From Bacillus testis (GTDB taxonomy: Bacteria; Bacillota; Bacilli; Bacillales; DSM-1321), in NCBI RefSeq assembly GCF_001243895.1, contig NZ_LN851186.1, forward strand, positions 3,052,981-3,116,980: a stretch of 64,000 nucleotides of DNA, given 5' to 3'. Below the pieces are notes generated by a model that was not told the origin of the DNA, ran no database searches, and worked only from the letters and a program-made list of their open reading frames with translations. A program made the translations under genes and the position numbers. This document shows, in pieces, positions 29,961 through 44,179 of the stretch (positions are counted from its first letter, which is position 1; each line of letters begins with the position of its first letter).

Positions 29961-31229
29961 TTATGCAGATGTTTTTTTCTCTTCTTCCGGTTCAACAGTG
30001 CCATCTTTCAAGATCAGTTTAGGGATCTTGTTTTCGATTACTGTTTCTTTTGTGATAATACATTTTTGGATATCATCACGCGATGGAAGATCGAACATCA
30101 AATCAAGCATGATGCCTTCTATGATAGAACGAAGTCCACGCGCACCTGTTTTGCGCTCAATTGCCTTTTTGGCAATTTCTCTCAATGCTTCGTCTTCAAA
30201 TTCCAATTCAACATCGTCTAAAGCCAACATTTTCTGGAATTGCTTAACAAGAGCATTCTTCGGTTTCGTCAGGATCTCAACCAATGCTTCCTCATCCAGT
30301 TGCTCCAGATTTGCAATGACCGGCAAACGGCCGATAAATTCAGGGATTAAACCGAAACGAAGCAAATCTTCAGGAAGAACTTTTGAAAGCAAATCTTTAT
30401 CTGCTATATCTGCTTTTTTATTATCTGATCCAAAACCGATTACTTTTTGGCCTAAACGGCGTTTGATGATCGGCTCTATTCCGTCAAATGCACCACCGCA
30501 AATGAACAAAATATTGGTTGTATCAATTTGGATAAACTCTTGATGGGGATGCTTTCTTCCACCTTGAGGCGGCACGCTCGCAACTGTACCCTCAAGAATT
30601 TTAAGCAAAGCTTGCTGAACGCCTTCACCTGATACATCCCTCGTAATGGATGGATTTTCAGATTTACGGGCAACCTTATCAATTTCATCAATATAGATGA
30701 TTCCTTTTTCAGCTTTCTCCACATCATAATCGGCAGCTTGGATCAGCTTAAGCAAGATGTTCTCTACGTCTTCCCCTACATACCCTGCTTCAGTCAAAGA
30801 GGTTGCATCCGCAATCGCGAACGGCACATTCAATAGTCGGGCAAGAGTTTGCGCCAACAATGTTTTACCGCTACCGGTAGGCCCGATTAATGCAATGTTA
30901 CTCTTAGAGATTTCTACATCATCAATTTTACTGTTGGAATTGATTCTCTTATAGTGATTATATACGGCAACTGCCAACGATTTCTTCGCCTGTTTTTGAC
31001 CAATGACATATTCATCAAGAATACGGCGGATTTCATGGGGCTTAGGAACATCTTTGAATTCTACTTCCTCATCCGTACCCAACTCTTCTTCTACAATTTC
31101 AGTACACAATTCTATACACTCATCACAAATATATACGCCCGGTCCGGCAACAAGCTTTCTAACCTGCTCTTGCGTCTTACCGCAGAATGAACATTTTAGA
31201 TGGCCTTTTTCGTCATTAAATTTAAACAT
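29961..31229 (-). CDS. clpX: ATP-dependent Clp protease ATP-binding subunit ClpX
   Basis: AAA+ unfoldase that feeds ClpP. The N-terminal zinc-binding domain has [11 protein letters not shown] and [10 protein letters not shown]. Walker A is [15 protein letters not shown], the pore loop GYVG is in [11 protein letters not shown], Walker B is [10 protein letters not shown], and GRKHPHQEF carries the RKH loop. The ClpP-binding loop reads [10 protein letters not shown] start at the ATG at 31227-31229 (422 residues), which has AAGGGG eight bases upstream; the frame opens three codons earlier at a GTG that lies inside the binding site. Confidence 0.98.
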   Translation of the reverse strand: MFKFNDEKGHLKCSFCGKTQEQVRKLVAGPGVYICDECIELCTEIVEEELGTDEEVEFKDVPKPHEIRRILDEYVIGQKQAKKSLAVAVYNHYKRINSNSKIDDVEISKSNIALIGPTGSGKTLLAQTLARLLNVPFAIADATSLTEAGYVGEDVENILLKLIQAADYDVEKAEKGIIYIDEIDKVARKSENPSITRDVSGEGVQQALLKILEGTVASVPPQGGRKHPHQEFIQIDTTNILFICGGAFDGIEPIIKRRLGQKVIGFGSDNKKADIADKDLLSKVLPEDLLRFGLIPEFIGRLPVIANLEQLDEEALVEILTKPKNALVKQFQKMLALDDVELEFEDEALREIAKKAIERKTGARGLRSIIEGIMLDLMFDLPSRDDIQKCIITKETVIENKIPKLILKDGTVEPEEEKKTSA

Positions 31230-31660
31230 TAGCTTCACCCCTTCTTAAATACTGGAAAATATAGTGTCAACAAGCTAAATCAAAAATTACAGAACATACC
31301 GTATGTATTGCTTTTTTTTCTATGTGCTTTGCATTGTATCATTTTAACCAATTAAATAAAAAATAAAAGGTTCTGCTGCATAATGATACATTCGCAAATA
31401 TTTCTTCAGCCCTTACAGCCAATGGCCTTCCTGCACTTTAAGGAAAAAGGGACCCGGGACAAAAGAAACGCTTTTTTTCCACTTTCTCATTATATATGTA
31501 TATTGCCCCTAAAAATATCAATCAAACTTACTAAAGAAAGAAAGTGCAACAATCTCTAAATCCTTATTAAAAATAACTTACACTTATTATAATATAAAAT
31601 CAATAAATTAACATTGCAAAAAAGTCTTAATTCTAGCCTGCATTAAAAAAAGTGCAGATT
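31230..31660 (-). promoter_or_regulatory. clpX upstream region (no gene)
   Basis: An AT-rich stretch of over 400 bases. On the minus strand TTGCAA and TATATT are 17 bases apart near 31590-31620, with TATAAT just after; either could start the clpX transcript and leave a leader of about 350 bases. I see no CIRCE or clear CtsR operator and no open frame with a binding site. Confidence 0.35.
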
Positions 31661-31665
31661 ATGAT

Positions 31666-31698
31666 AAAACAAGGCACGATAAATCGTGCCTTGTTTGA
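31666..31698 (-). terminator. Rho-independent terminator of tig
   Basis: AACAAGGCACGAT and ATCGTGCCTTGTT form a near-perfect palindromic hairpin, with TTTT following on the minus strand. It lies about 30 bases after the tig stop. Confidence 0.85.
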
Positions 31699-31727
31699 TT
31701 TGATTCTGATTTTATGAACAGATTACC

Positions 31728-33011
31728 TTAAGCTTGTTTGCTGTTGTCTACTAAGAAGTCAACTGCTTTGCGGACACTTAAGTCGCCTTTAACGCCTTCA
31801 AGGCTGCCAAGGGCTTGTTTAATAGCTTCTACTTCCATGTTATACATGTCAGCCATTTTTTGGATTTCTTCATTCACTTCTTCTTCTGTCACTTCGATGT
31901 TTTCAGCTTTAACGATTGCTTCAAGAACAAGGTTTGCACGAACACGCTTTTCAGCATCTTCTTTCATTTGCCCTTTAAGTGCAGCTTCGTCTTGGCCTGA
32001 GAATTGGTAATAAAGATCCAAATTCATACCTTGCATAGACAGGCGTTGTTCGAATTCTTGAACCATACGATCTACTTCTGTTTCGATCATTACTTCAGGA
32101 ATTTCGATTTCAGCATTTTCAGTAGCTTTTTCTACAACTGTGTCACGAACAGCGTGCTCAGCTTCATGCTTTTTGCTGTGTTCAAGATTTTTCTTTGTTT
32201 TTTCTTTCAATTCAGCAAGTGTTTCCACTTCTTCATCTGCATCTTTTGCAAATTCATCATCAAGTTCTGGAAGTTCTTTTGTTTTGATTTCATGGATTTT
32301 CACTTTGAATACAGCAGGTTTTCCAGCAAGTTCTGCAGCATGGTACTCTTCTGGGAATGAAAGCTCAACATCTTTTTCTTGACCTGCTTCAAGGCCAACC
32401 AATTGGTCTTCGAAACCAGGGATGAAAGAGTTAGAACCTAGCTCTAATGAGTAGTTTTCAGCTTTTCCGCCTTCAAAAGCTTCGCCGTCAACGAATCCTT
32501 CGAAATCAATGACAACAGTGTCGCCATTTTCAGCTTTTCCTTCTTCTTTTACTACTAGCTCAGCAAAACGCTCTTGCATTTTAGCCAATTCATTGTTCAC
32601 GTCTTCTTCAGTCACTTCTGTATCTACTGCTTCCACTTCAAGGCCTTTGTATTCGCCCAATTTCACTTCAGGTTTAACAGTGACAGTCGCTTTGAATACA
32701 AGAGGTTGTCCTTTTTCCATGTTTTCTACATCGATTTCAGGACGGTCAACAGGTTCGATGCCAGCTTCTTCAACAGCTGAAGCATAAGCTTCTGGAAGAA
32801 TGTAGTCTAAAGCATCTTGATATAATGCTTCAACGCCAAAACGTTTTTCGAACAATTGACGAGGCATTTTACCTTTACGGAAGCCAGGTACGTTAATTTG
32901 TTTTACAACCTTATTGAAAGCAGCGTCTAAGCCTTTATTCACTGCATCAGCTTCTACTTCTACAGTTAGAACCCCACGGTTCCCTTCTAATTTTTCCCAT
33001 TTTGCAGACAT
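31728..33011 (-). CDS. tig: Trigger factor (ribosome-bound chaperone, PPIase)
   Basis: Chaperone at the ribosome exit tunnel, with prolyl isomerase activity. The ribosome-binding signature [17 protein letters not shown] is near residues 43-60. The FKBP-like domain follows ([35 protein letters not shown]) and the helical C-terminal chaperone arms make up the rest. Length 427 is normal. GGAGGG precedes the ATG. The gene lies between ysoA and clpX, as in B. subtilis. Confidence 0.98.
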   Translation of the reverse strand: MSAKWEKLEGNRGVLTVEVEADAVNKGLDAAFNKVVKQINVPGFRKGKMPRQLFEKRFGVEALYQDALDYILPEAYASAVEEAGIEPVDRPEIDVENMEKGQPLVFKATVTVKPEVKLGEYKGLEVEAVDTEVTEEDVNNELAKMQERFAELVVKEEGKAENGDTVVIDFEGFVDGEAFEGGKAENYSLELGSNSFIPGFEDQLVGLEAGQEKDVELSFPEEYHAAELAGKPAVFKVKIHEIKTKELPELDDEFAKDADEEVETLAELKEKTKKNLEHSKKHEAEHAVRDTVVEKATENAEIEIPEVMIETEVDRMVQEFEQRLSMQGMNLDLYYQFSGQDEAALKGQMKEDAEKRVRANLVLEAIVKAENIEVTEEEVNEEIQKMADMYNMEVEAIKQALGSLEGVKGDLSVRKAVDFLVDNSKQA

Positions 33012-33202
33012 GAGTTTCCCTCCAAAACATCTATTTAATAATTATTTTACAATATTTTCGTGCGAGATTGCCAACTTATTAAGCCATCTCAATATACCAT
33101 TCCGTCTCAAAACTGAATGGTGGTATTATTTGTAACTATCCTATTACAACCATTACATTATATCACAGCTTGTCTTTCTTTCAACAGCTTAACCTTAAAA
33201 TA

Positions 33203-34201
33203 TTATACAGAAGAAATTTCTTCTATCTTCTCGATAAACTGCAGAGCGCTTTCCACTTCAACTGTTCCACACCCATAAAGAGCAGCGATTTTGGCTGTGG
33301 CCGCTTCTTTGCCGAAATAGATTCGCGCCATAATGTGATAGGCGGCTGCATAATCCCCGAAAGATCCTTTAGGCTCCATTGGATATAAGATGAATTGCTG
33401 CCTCTCCAACAGTTGGCAGGCCAATTGGGCAAGTGACGGGTCTTCGCTTCCCAAAACGTTTTCGATCCGGGCCGACACATGCTTAAAGAAAGGCCGTTCC
33501 TGTATATCCTCTAAGGCCGATGGGATATATGTTTCTTCTTCGGAAAATTTATGTACGACAAATTCTTCTTGTACTTCCTGTTCCTTTAATAAGGATAAAA
33601 GCACTGTTTTTATAAATGGATGGCCTTCTTCCGCCTGCAAGTAGGCCCTGATGGCCGGAATGTGCTTGCGGATATTCTGCTCTTTCCATCGCTGAATAAT
33701 AAGCATTTGTTCCGGAAACGGCACATCCAGAAGCCATTCTTCCTCCGCTTCCTCCGCTTCTTCCTCCAATTCGCCAGACTCCGCGTGGCCGGCCATCTTT
33801 CTGCTGAACTCAAGCAAGCTGTTAAAATGCTCTTCTTTGTCAAAGGGGATTTGCCTTTCATCCAGAAGAGCAGAAATGAGTGATTCCATTTCGTCGTATT
33901 CATGCAATTGAATCAAGATCATGATATACATCTCAATGGTCTTCAGATAATCTCCCAGCCCTTTATGCAGGATAAACTTGCAATGCTGTTTGGCTTCCTT
34001 ATATCGTCCCAACTCAACAAAAGCCAAAATAAGGCCGAATCTTGCGTTATAGTCTTCCTCATCCATCTCAAGCGCTTGGATTAATAGAGTTGAAGCTTCC
34101 TCGAACCGCTTATCCGCAATGGCTTCCATGCCTCTATCGATCAATTTTCTCTCAAGCCCAGGGAACGGAATGACCTTGCCTCTACCTTTCTTTTTATCCA
34201 T
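33203..34201 (-). CDS. ysoA: TPR-repeat protein YsoA
   Basis: A 332-residue cytoplasmic protein with tetratricopeptide-like repeats at about residues 20-130 (ADKRFEEASTLLIQALEMDEEDYNARFGLILAF, LGRYKEAKQHCKFIL) and an acidic middle (ELEEEAEEAEEEW). The position next to tig and the repeat layout match B. subtilis YsoA. Function is unknown; TPR repeats usually bind other proteins. I chose the ATG at 34199-34201, which has GAAGGTG upstream, over one three codons earlier that overlaps the binding site. Confidence 0.88.
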   Translation of the reverse strand: MDKKKGRGKVIPFPGLERKLIDRGMEAIADKRFEEASTLLIQALEMDEEDYNARFGLILAFVELGRYKEAKQHCKFILHKGLGDYLKTIEMYIMILIQLHEYDEMESLISALLDERQIPFDKEEHFNSLLEFSRKMAGHAESGELEEEAEEAEEEWLLDVPFPEQMLIIQRWKEQNIRKHIPAIRAYLQAEEGHPFIKTVLLSLLKEQEVQEEFVVHKFSEEETYIPSALEDIQERPFFKHVSARIENVLGSEDPSLAQLACQLLERQQFILYPMEPKGSFGDYAAAYHIMARIYFGKEAATAKIAALYGCGTVEVESALQFIEKIEEISSV

Positions 34202-34351
34202 ATCTATCATTCACCTTCGGCATTCCTAAATTTATCTATCAGTGTATCATGTTCTATTTGTTAACACAAAACAGCCCTTTCAAACCTTTCTGTTGAAAAT
34301 CCCGACCATAGGCTATTGCCTCTTCTTTGAAGTCTCTTTTTCTGCCCGGAA

Positions 34352-34388
34352 ACAAAAAGAGAGGCATCCATGAGAAGATGCCCCTTTG
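34352..34388 (-). terminator. Terminator of the ilv-leu operon
   Basis: On the minus strand AGGGGCATC pairs with GATGCCTCT (one G-T pair), followed by CTTTTTGTTT. It lies just behind leuD. Confidence 0.85.
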
Positions 34389-34391
34389 CCA

Positions 34392-34994
34392 TCAAGCCGT
34401 TACACCTGTATGCGCAAACGTTTCATATTGTGTAATTTTTTCTTCATATTGCATGGTAATTGAGATTTCATCCCATCCCATTTCCAGCATCCTCTTCCAA
34501 TAGGGGTGGATATCGAATGGTGCCCGAAACCCTGCAACGTCCTGGATCCTTTGATTAGGCAAGTCAATCGACAACCTGTACTCACCCGCTGATTGAGCAT
34601 TATTCTTGAGCTGTTCCAATTCTCCTGCCTCGATCCTTATTGGTAGCAATCCATTCTTTAAGCAATTTTGATAAAAAATATCAGCAAAAGAGGATGAGAT
34701 AACGGCCTTAAACCCATAGTCGGATAAGGACCAAGGCGCATGTTCGCGCGAAGATCCGCAGCCAAAATTATCTCCTGCAATCAGAATGCTTGCTCCCTTT
34801 GCTTGTGGCTGGTTCAATTCGAAATCTATATTTTTTGTGCCGTCATCATTGTACATCCAATGATAGAATAAAAATTGGCCGAACCCTGTCCTTTCAATTC
34901 TTTTTAAAAATTGCTTTGGGATAATTTGATCAGTGTCTACATTGGCACGGTCCAATACTGCCGCTTTTCCTTCAAATGTTGTGATCGGCTCCAT
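34392..34994 (-). CDS. leuD: 3-isopropylmalate dehydratase small subunit
   Basis: With LeuC it isomerises 2-isopropylmalate to 3-isopropylmalate in leucine synthesis. The aconitase swivel-domain motif DNFGCGSSREHAPWSL is visible near residue 75. The 200-residue length is normal. The ATG at 34992-34994 has AGAGGAGG upstream; the open frame runs further up, over the end of leuC, without a good start. It is the last gene of the operon. Confidence 0.97.
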   Translation of the reverse strand: MEPITTFEGKAAVLDRANVDTDQIIPKQFLKRIERTGFGQFLFYHWMYNDDGTKNIDFELNQPQAKGASILIAGDNFGCGSSREHAPWSLSDYGFKAVISSSFADIFYQNCLKNGLLPIRIEAGELEQLKNNAQSAGEYRLSIDLPNQRIQDVAGFRAPFDIHPYWKRMLEMGWDEISITMQYEEKITQYETFAHTGVTA

Positions 34995-35013
34995 TCTGAT
35001 TCCTCCTCTGATT

Positions 35014-36432
<1,419 letters not shown>

Positions 36433-36463
36433 CATTCTCCTCCCCTTTCTTCCATTACCGTCC

Positions 36464-36500
36464 ATAAAAAGACACGCCCTTAAATCCTGCGTGTCTTCTC
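36464..36500 (-). terminator. Terminator-like hairpin between leuB and leuC
   Basis: On the minus strand AAGACACGC pairs with GCGTGTCTT across a loop of about 11 bases, and the transcript continues with TTTTTATGG. It sits in the leuB-leuC gap inside the operon, so it is either a partial terminator or a processing and stability element. Confidence 0.7.
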
Positions 36501-36518
36501 TTTTTGTTATTCTTAGGT

Positions 36519-37631
36519 TTACGCATACGCACTCATGATATGGGCAATCGCTTCATTATCCAAAATAGCCGCCTTCACTTCGTGTACCATTTCTTTAGTC
36601 CCCATGATCCTTGATCCTTCAGTAGCAATATCACCCGTCCGGTAACCGAGGTCCAAGACTTCCTGCACGGCTTTTTCAACCGCCTCCGCTTCTTCATCCA
36701 TACCGAAAGATAAGCGAAGCATCGAAGCGGCAGACAGAATAGCCGCTAACGGATTCGCGCAGTTTTTGCCTGCTATATCCGGCGCAGACCCGTGGATTGG
36801 TTCGTACAGATGCAAGCTGCTCTCCGACAAGCTTGCTGATGGCAGCATCCCAAGCGATCCCGTCAGGACAGATGCCTCATCGCTCAAAATATCGCCAAAC
36901 ATATTTTCCGTAACAAGCACATCGAATTGCCGCGGACATCTGACCAGTTGCATGGCTGCATTATCAACCAGCATATGTTCCAATTCGACATCCGGATATT
37001 GCCCACTCACCTCAACGGCCACTTCCCTCCACAGCTTACTTGATGCCAATACATTCGCTTTGTCGACAGAAGTCACCTTGCCCCGCCGCTTTCTTGCCAG
37101 CTTAAAAGCAAGTTGTAAGATGGCCTTCATTTCCTCTCTCTTATAAAAAAGAGTATCCACTACGGCTTCTTTGCCGCCTTGGCTCACACGCTCGCTCGGT
37201 TTTCCGAAATACAGCCCCCCAGTTAATTCCCGGACGATCAACAAATCGACGCCTTCAATAATATTCGGCTTTAAAGGCGATGCTTCTGCCAAACTACTGT
37301 GTAAAGAGATTGGCCGAAGATTGGCATATAGGTTCAGTTCTTTCCTTATTCTTAATAACCCCGTTTCCGGTTTTAAATAGGAAGGATTTTTATCCCATTT
37401 AGGGCCTCCTACCGCTCCGAGAAGAACTGCATCGTTTCTGCGGCACATTTCCAATGTTTCTTCCGGCAACGGCGAACCGGTTTTATCGATGGCTGTTCCG
37501 CCGATCAGGCCATATTCAAACCGAAAGGAATGTCCGTATCTTTGCGCAACCGCTTCGAGGACCTCAACAGCCCCCTTCGTCACTTCTTTACCAATTCCGT
37601 CACCGGGCAATACAGTTATCACTTTTTTCAT
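36519..37631 (-). CDS. leuB: 3-isopropylmalate dehydrogenase
   Basis: NAD-dependent oxidative decarboxylation of 3-isopropylmalate. The N-terminus [22 protein letters not shown], the [10 protein letters not shown] segment, and the metal- and cofactor-binding segments [12 protein letters not shown] and [18 protein letters not shown] are all present. The chosen ATG at 37629-37631 lies nine bases from AAAGGAG; an earlier frame ATG touches the binding site. It is fifth in the operon. Confidence 0.98.
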   Translation of the reverse strand: MKKVITVLPGDGIGKEVTKGAVEVLEAVAQRYGHSFRFEYGLIGGTAIDKTGSPLPEETLEMCRRNDAVLLGAVGGPKWDKNPSYLKPETGLLRIRKELNLYANLRPISLHSSLAEASPLKPNIIEGVDLLIVRELTGGLYFGKPSERVSQGGKEAVVDTLFYKREEMKAILQLAFKLARKRRGKVTSVDKANVLASSKLWREVAVEVSGQYPDVELEHMLVDNAAMQLVRCPRQFDVLVTENMFGDILSDEASVLTGSLGMLPSASLSESSLHLYEPIHGSAPDIAGKNCANPLAAILSAASMLRLSFGMDEEAEAVEKAVQEVLDLGYRTGDIATEGSRIMGTKEMVHEVKAAILDNEAIAHIMSAYA

Positions 37632-37657
37632 ACGGAACATCTCCTTTTTTCGATTTT

Positions 37658-40211
<2,554 letters not shown>

Positions 40212-40261
40212 TCATCAAACTCCCTTTTTTTGGTTTTTAATTGATTATGGAACACAACGTG

Positions 40262-40780
40262 TCAGACAATGGATAATGTGGTTGCAGTATTCGCATTTTT
40301 TTGCATGCCTCTTGGAAAAGCGGTCGTTCCCGTCCTTGCCAGTTCTTTTATGCCATATGGTTTCAATAATTCTATAAAAGCTTCTACTTTATCGGATTCA
40401 CCTGTTATTTGGATGACCAGGCTGTCTTTGCTGATGTCGATGACAGATGCCCGAAATGGTTCCACCAGTGAATAAATTTCACCTCGGCTCTGTGGAGTGA
40501 CCGCCACTTTAATCAGCGCTAGTTCCCTTGCTACAAATGATTGATTCGTCATTTCAGTGACCTTGATTACATCGATTTGTTTATTGAGCTGCTTTGTTAT
40601 TTGTTCCAGGACACTCTCATTCTCAACATTGACAACTACGGTCATACGAGAAATCCCTTCCTGCTCCGAATGCCCGACAGTTATACTTTCAATATTGTAG
40701 TTACGGCTTGAGAACAGATTTGTAATCCTATTCAGTACGCCCGGCCTATTCATGACCGTCAGCGTTATGATGCCTTTCAT
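40262..40780 (-). CDS. ilvH: Acetolactate synthase small (regulatory) subunit
   Basis: Regulatory subunit that stimulates IlvB and binds valine through ACT domains. The N-terminal ACT domain is clear (ITLTVMNRPGVLNRITNLFS, with NYNIESITVGHSE), and a second ACT-like domain follows (KVAVTPQSRGEIYSLVEPF). The 172-residue length is normal. The ATG is one base after the ilvB stop region (TAGCATG), with its GGAGGG site inside the ilvB end, so the two are coupled. Confidence 0.96.
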   Translation of the reverse strand: MKGIITLTVMNRPGVLNRITNLFSSRNYNIESITVGHSEQEGISRMTVVVNVENESVLEQITKQLNKQIDVIKVTEMTNQSFVARELALIKVAVTPQSRGEIYSLVEPFRASVIDISKDSLVIQITGESDKVEAFIELLKPYGIKELARTGTTAFPRGMQKNANTATTLSIV

Positions 40781-40781
40781 G

Positions 40782-42497
40782 CTATAATCCCTCCATTTCG
40801 TGGAGCCCTTTGCCAGGGGCGACCATCGGATAGACATTTTCCATTGGCTCAACGCGCATATCAACCAGCACCGGTTCATTGGATGAGAAAGCTTCCTTTA
40901 AAACTTCCCTTGCTTCAGCAACTGTGGATGCCTGGTATCCTTTAATTCCATAGGCATCTGCTAATTTGACGAAGGAGGGCTGGCTGGTCAATAAGCTGTG
41001 GGAGTATCTCTCTTTGTAGAAAATCTCCTGCCATTGCCGGACCATCCCCAATGCCTGATTATTGATAATGACGATCTTGATAGGCAATTTCATCTCCGCG
41101 ATCACACCCAATTCTTGTGACGTCATTTGAAATCCCCCATCCCCCGCAATGGCAATAACCTGTTTATCAGTTGCTGCCAACTGGGCACCGATGGCCGCCG
41201 GCAGGCAAAAGCCCATCGTCCCTAAACCGCCGGAGGTTACCCAGGCATGAGGATCATTGAAACTGTAATATTGGGCGGCCCACATTTGATGCTGTCCAAC
41301 GTCTGTCACGACAATCGCTTCGCCTTCTGTGCATTCATGAAGCAATTGAATGACTTTCTGGGGTTTCAATCTGTCATTATGACCGTGTTCATAGTGGAGA
41401 GGATAGATATTTTTCCAGCTTGCAATGGTGGACATCCACTCTTTTAAGTTGGCTTTTTCTCCATTTTGTGCAAGGAGGCTTACCAATGCCGCCTTGGCAT
41501 CCCCAACCACAGGGATGGCCGTCGGCACATTTTTGCCGATTTCCGCCGGATCGATGTCAATATGGGCAACCGTTGCATAAGGGGCAAAGGTTTTGAGATT
41601 GCCTGTCACCCTGTCGTCAAATCGTGCTCCGATCGAAATCAATAGATCGCATTCGGATAACGCCATATTGGCGGCATATTCGCCATGCATGCCGGCCATT
41701 CCTACAAATTGCGGATGATTGGCAGGAAATCCTCCTAAACCGAGAAGGGTATGGATTACCGGCAAACCTTGCTGCTCCGCATATGCCAAAAGTTCTGCGG
41801 AAGCTTTAGCATGGAGGACGCCTGCCCCGGCGAGAATGACAGGCTTCTTTGCTGCCGAAACGGCTTCTACCAACTTCCGGATCTGTAACACATTCGGTTT
41901 GAACGTTGGTTGATAGCCTGGCAAGTGCATTTCGGGATCCTCTTCGCACTCTCCGGAAAGTGTTGCCATATTTTTCGGAAAATCGATGAGAACGGGCCCC
42001 GGTCTGCCAGTAGAAGCGATATGGAATGCTTCTTTGAGAATCCTCGGTATATCTTCCACTCGTCTGATCTGATAGTTATGTTTGGTAATCGGTGTCGTAA
42101 TGCCCAACACATCCGCTTCCTGAAAGGCATCCGTCCCGATAACGCCTGTTGCCACCTGTCCGGTGATGACCACTAAAGGCAGCGAATCGATCATGGCATC
42201 AGCGAGCCCTGTTACAATATTGGTAGCTCCCGGGCCGGAGGTGGCTACGACAACGCCCGGTTTACCGGTAATTCTGGCGTACCCTTCAGCTGCATGGATG
42301 GCTCCCTGTTCATGGCGTGTCAAAATATGGACAATGCCTGCATCATACAGGACATCATAAATGGGAAGAACCGCTCCTCCCGGATAGCCGAATATCAGGT
42401 CGACCTGCTGTTTTTTCAAGGCATCCAAGAGATAACCCGCACCCGTTTTTTCCGCCGCTGCCCTGGTTTCCAAAGGCATCGCTGTTTCTTGTGTCAT
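40782..42497 (-). CDS. ilvB: Acetolactate synthase large (catalytic) subunit
   Basis: ThDP and FAD enzyme that makes acetolactate or acetohydroxybutyrate. The catalytic glutamate is in [15 protein letters not shown]; the ThDP motif runs from [13 protein letters not shown] to [12 protein letters not shown]. The 571-residue length is normal. The start at 42495-42497 has GGGAGG upstream; the open frame extends further up without support. It is the first gene of the ilvBHC-leuABCD operon behind the leader. Confidence 0.98.
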   Translation of the reverse strand: MTQETAMPLETRAAAEKTGAGYLLDALKKQQVDLIFGYPGGAVLPIYDVLYDAGIVHILTRHEQGAIHAAEGYARITGKPGVVVATSGPGATNIVTGLADAMIDSLPLVVITGQVATGVIGTDAFQEADVLGITTPITKHNYQIRRVEDIPRILKEAFHIASTGRPGPVLIDFPKNMATLSGECEEDPEMHLPGYQPTFKPNVLQIRKLVEAVSAAKKPVILAGAGVLHAKASAELLAYAEQQGLPVIHTLLGLGGFPANHPQFVGMAGMHGEYAANMALSECDLLISIGARFDDRVTGNLKTFAPYATVAHIDIDPAEIGKNVPTAIPVVGDAKAALVSLLAQNGEKANLKEWMSTIASWKNIYPLHYEHGHNDRLKPQKVIQLLHECTEGEAIVVTDVGQHQMWAAQYYSFNDPHAWVTSGGLGTMGFCLPAAIGAQLAATDKQVIAIAGDGGFQMTSQELGVIAEMKLPIKIVIINNQALGMVRQWQEIFYKERYSHSLLTSQPSFVKLADAYGIKGYQASTVAEAREVLKEAFSSNEPVLVDMRVEPMENVYPMVAPGKGLHEMEGL

Positions 42498-42594
42498 TCT
42501 TCTTACCTCCCACACTATTTTTCTATTTTTCTGCCATCCCGCCACGCTTGCCCTGCCTTACCGCATTCGTTTTTATAGCTTTTTTAGAAAACAT

Positions 42595-42655
42595 AAAAAG
42601 CCCCTACACCTCCATACGCCAATCTGCTAAATAGGCTAAGGGGTGAAGGGGCTTA
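42595..42655 (-). terminator. T-box-controlled terminator before ilvB
   Basis: On the minus strand AGCCCCTTCACC pairs with GGTGTAGGGGCT (one mismatch), then TTTTTATG. The loop is long (about 30 bases). Confidence 0.8.
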
Positions 42656-42875
42656 AAAAGCCATTCCACGGTACCACCCTTATTCGTACACGTTGTACGC
42701 ACTAATTGTTTTGGTAACGGGTGCTGGTGACACCCGTTCAGCTTTACTACAGTATGTTTCAAGCTGAAGCTCAGAGGTGAGTTCGCTTTTGTGCAGCACG
42801 TACCGGTTTCCACCACCGCCGGCTCTCTGTTCCGTCTGTCCACAAGGCTAATTGTCCTCTTCAATGCTTTGGTTT

Positions 42876-42890
42876 ATTTATTTGAAAATT
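42876..42890 (-). promoter_or_regulatory. Candidate CodY box in the ilv-leu leader
   Basis: AATTTTCAAATAAAT matches 12 of 15 positions of the CodY box AATTTTCwGAAAATT and lies just downstream of the expected start. CodY represses ilv-leu in B. subtilis. Confidence 0.4.
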
Positions 42891-42914
42891 TAAAATGTTC
42901 TTTATTTGTCGCTT

Positions 42915-42943
42915 ATATTACGCCGTTTAGAGGTAGGCGTCAA
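42915..42943 (-). promoter_or_regulatory. SigA promoter of the ilv-leu operon
   Basis: On the minus strand TTGACG (42938-42943) and TAATAT (42915-42920) are exactly 17 bases apart. Transcription would start near 42908, in front of the T-box leader. Confidence 0.82.
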
Positions 42944-42956
42944 TAGCTATTTTTAT

Positions 42957-42971
42957 AATTATTTGATAATT
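42957..42971. promoter_or_regulatory. Candidate CodY box upstream of the ilv-leu promoter
   Basis: AATTATTTGATAATT matches 12 of 15 positions of the CodY consensus and is itself nearly palindromic. It lies about 15 bases upstream of the -35. Confidence 0.4.
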
Positions 42972-43123
42972 CAGTATAATTAGATTTTTTGTATACGCTT
43001 ACATAATTGATGCATCTAACTTCTTGAAAAAAATAAAAAATGTTATCATTTTTCCAATTTCTTCTTGATTTCCATTATTTTTTCTGAATAATAAGACTTA
43101 AAACAATTGAAAGGAGAGAATAC

Positions 43124-44074
43124 ATGCGGACATTAGCCGATTTTTTTTCCAAGTATCTCAGTTCCCTGATTCCCGTCGTTGCGGTACTAACGTATTTTTC
43201 TCCTTATGTCTGGGAGACCGGCACCTGGGTTCCCAGCCTATTTCTTGGATTCGTCATTTTCTTCACGGGGTTATCCATGGATACCTCTGCTATAAAGGAA
43301 ATCCGTCACAAGAAAAAAGAATGGCTGATCACTGTATTGGCGAAATGGACAATACCTGTGCTGACTGGCATCATCCTTGCCCTAGTCTTTTTTAAATCTT
43401 ATCCTGCAATAGCTGCTGGTGTCATTTTGACCGGAGCGGTGCCAAGCGCAACTGCCGCTACTCTTTATACATTCCTGGCAGGCGGCAATATTTCCTTGGT
43501 AATCGCTTCTTCTCTGCTTGATGTCGGCATCAGTCCGATGATCGCTCCTTTGGCCATGAAAGCTATTGGCGCCGGAGCTATTTCCATCTCTTTCATCAGC
43601 CTGTTGCGCTCGTTTGCCATCATTGTGATTATCCCTTTATCAGCAGGCATTGCATTGCAAAGACTCTTTCCGCAATTGCCGCATCGTACAGTATATCTGA
43701 CTAAATTTTTGTCGCCGCTGTCCTTATTGGTGGTCATCCATACACTGACAGCAAGCGTCCAAAGCTATTTTGCAGAGGAAATGAGGTTGTTCCCTTTACT
43801 GATATTCTGCTGTGTACTGCAGACGGTGATCCCGATGGCGGCCAGTTATTGGATTGCCAAGAAAGCATGTATGCATGAAGCGGATGCCAGAGCTGCCTTA
43901 TTTCAGGTTTCATTGCCCAATTCCGCATTGGCAGGCATATTGGCGTTCGAATTCTTTGGCGGGGCAGGAGCCGTTGCCCCTATCCTTAGCCTTATTATCA
44001 ACCTGTCAATCGGCGCCCAGGTCTCCAGCTATTTTTCTACCCGGATGCCTATCAAATACAAGCAAGCAGCTTAG
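43124..44074 (+). CDS. BASS-type (bile acid:sodium symporter family) transporter
   Basis: A 316-residue membrane protein with about nine or ten hydrophobic segments. The segments FLGFVIFFTGLSMDTSAIKEI, AGVILTGAVPSATAATLYTF and NISLVIASSLLDVGISPMIAPL follow the pattern of the BASS/SBF family, which moves organic anions or pantothenate- and keto-acid-like compounds with sodium. The substrate cannot be read from sequence; the position beside the branched-chain operon makes a keto acid possible but unproven. AAGGAGAG precedes the ATG. The LysR gene is convergent with it. Confidence 0.8.
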   Translation: MRTLADFFSKYLSSLIPVVAVLTYFSPYVWETGTWVPSLFLGFVIFFTGLSMDTSAIKEIRHKKKEWLITVLAKWTIPVLTGIILALVFFKSYPAIAAGVILTGAVPSATAATLYTFLAGGNISLVIASSLLDVGISPMIAPLAMKAIGAGAISISFISLLRSFAIIVIIPLSAGIALQRLFPQLPHRTVYLTKFLSPLSLLVVIHTLTASVQSYFAEEMRLFPLLIFCCVLQTVIPMAASYWIAKKACMHEADARAALFQVSLPNSALAGILAFEFFGGAGAVAPILSLIINLSIGAQVSSYFSTRMPIKYKQAA

Positions 44075-44111
44075 AATTGCCATACAAGTTTACGATTATT
44101 CCTTTGGGCAA

Positions 44112-44150
44112 GCAAAAAAGCGCAGAAGATAAAATCCTGCGCTTTTTTGT
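44112..44150. terminator. Bidirectional terminator between transporter and LysR gene
   Basis: AAAAAAGCGCAG and CTGCGCTTTTTT form a hairpin with A and T runs on both sides, suited to ending both convergent transcripts. Confidence 0.88.
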
Positions 44151-44179
44151 TATATACGAATAACATTATCATGAAGTTT

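Larger units (their letters stand above)
42595..42908 (-). promoter_or_regulatory. Leucine T-box leader of the ilv-leu operon
   Basis: The T-box core AAGGGTGGTACCGTGG is on the minus strand (about 42664-42680) and is followed by the terminator. Upstream, AGAGAG and the stem I parts are present, and a CTC triplet in GCGAACTCACC (42779-42781) fits a leucine specifier, as in B. subtilis ilvB. Uncharged tRNA-Leu would allow read-through into ilvB. Confidence 0.92.
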
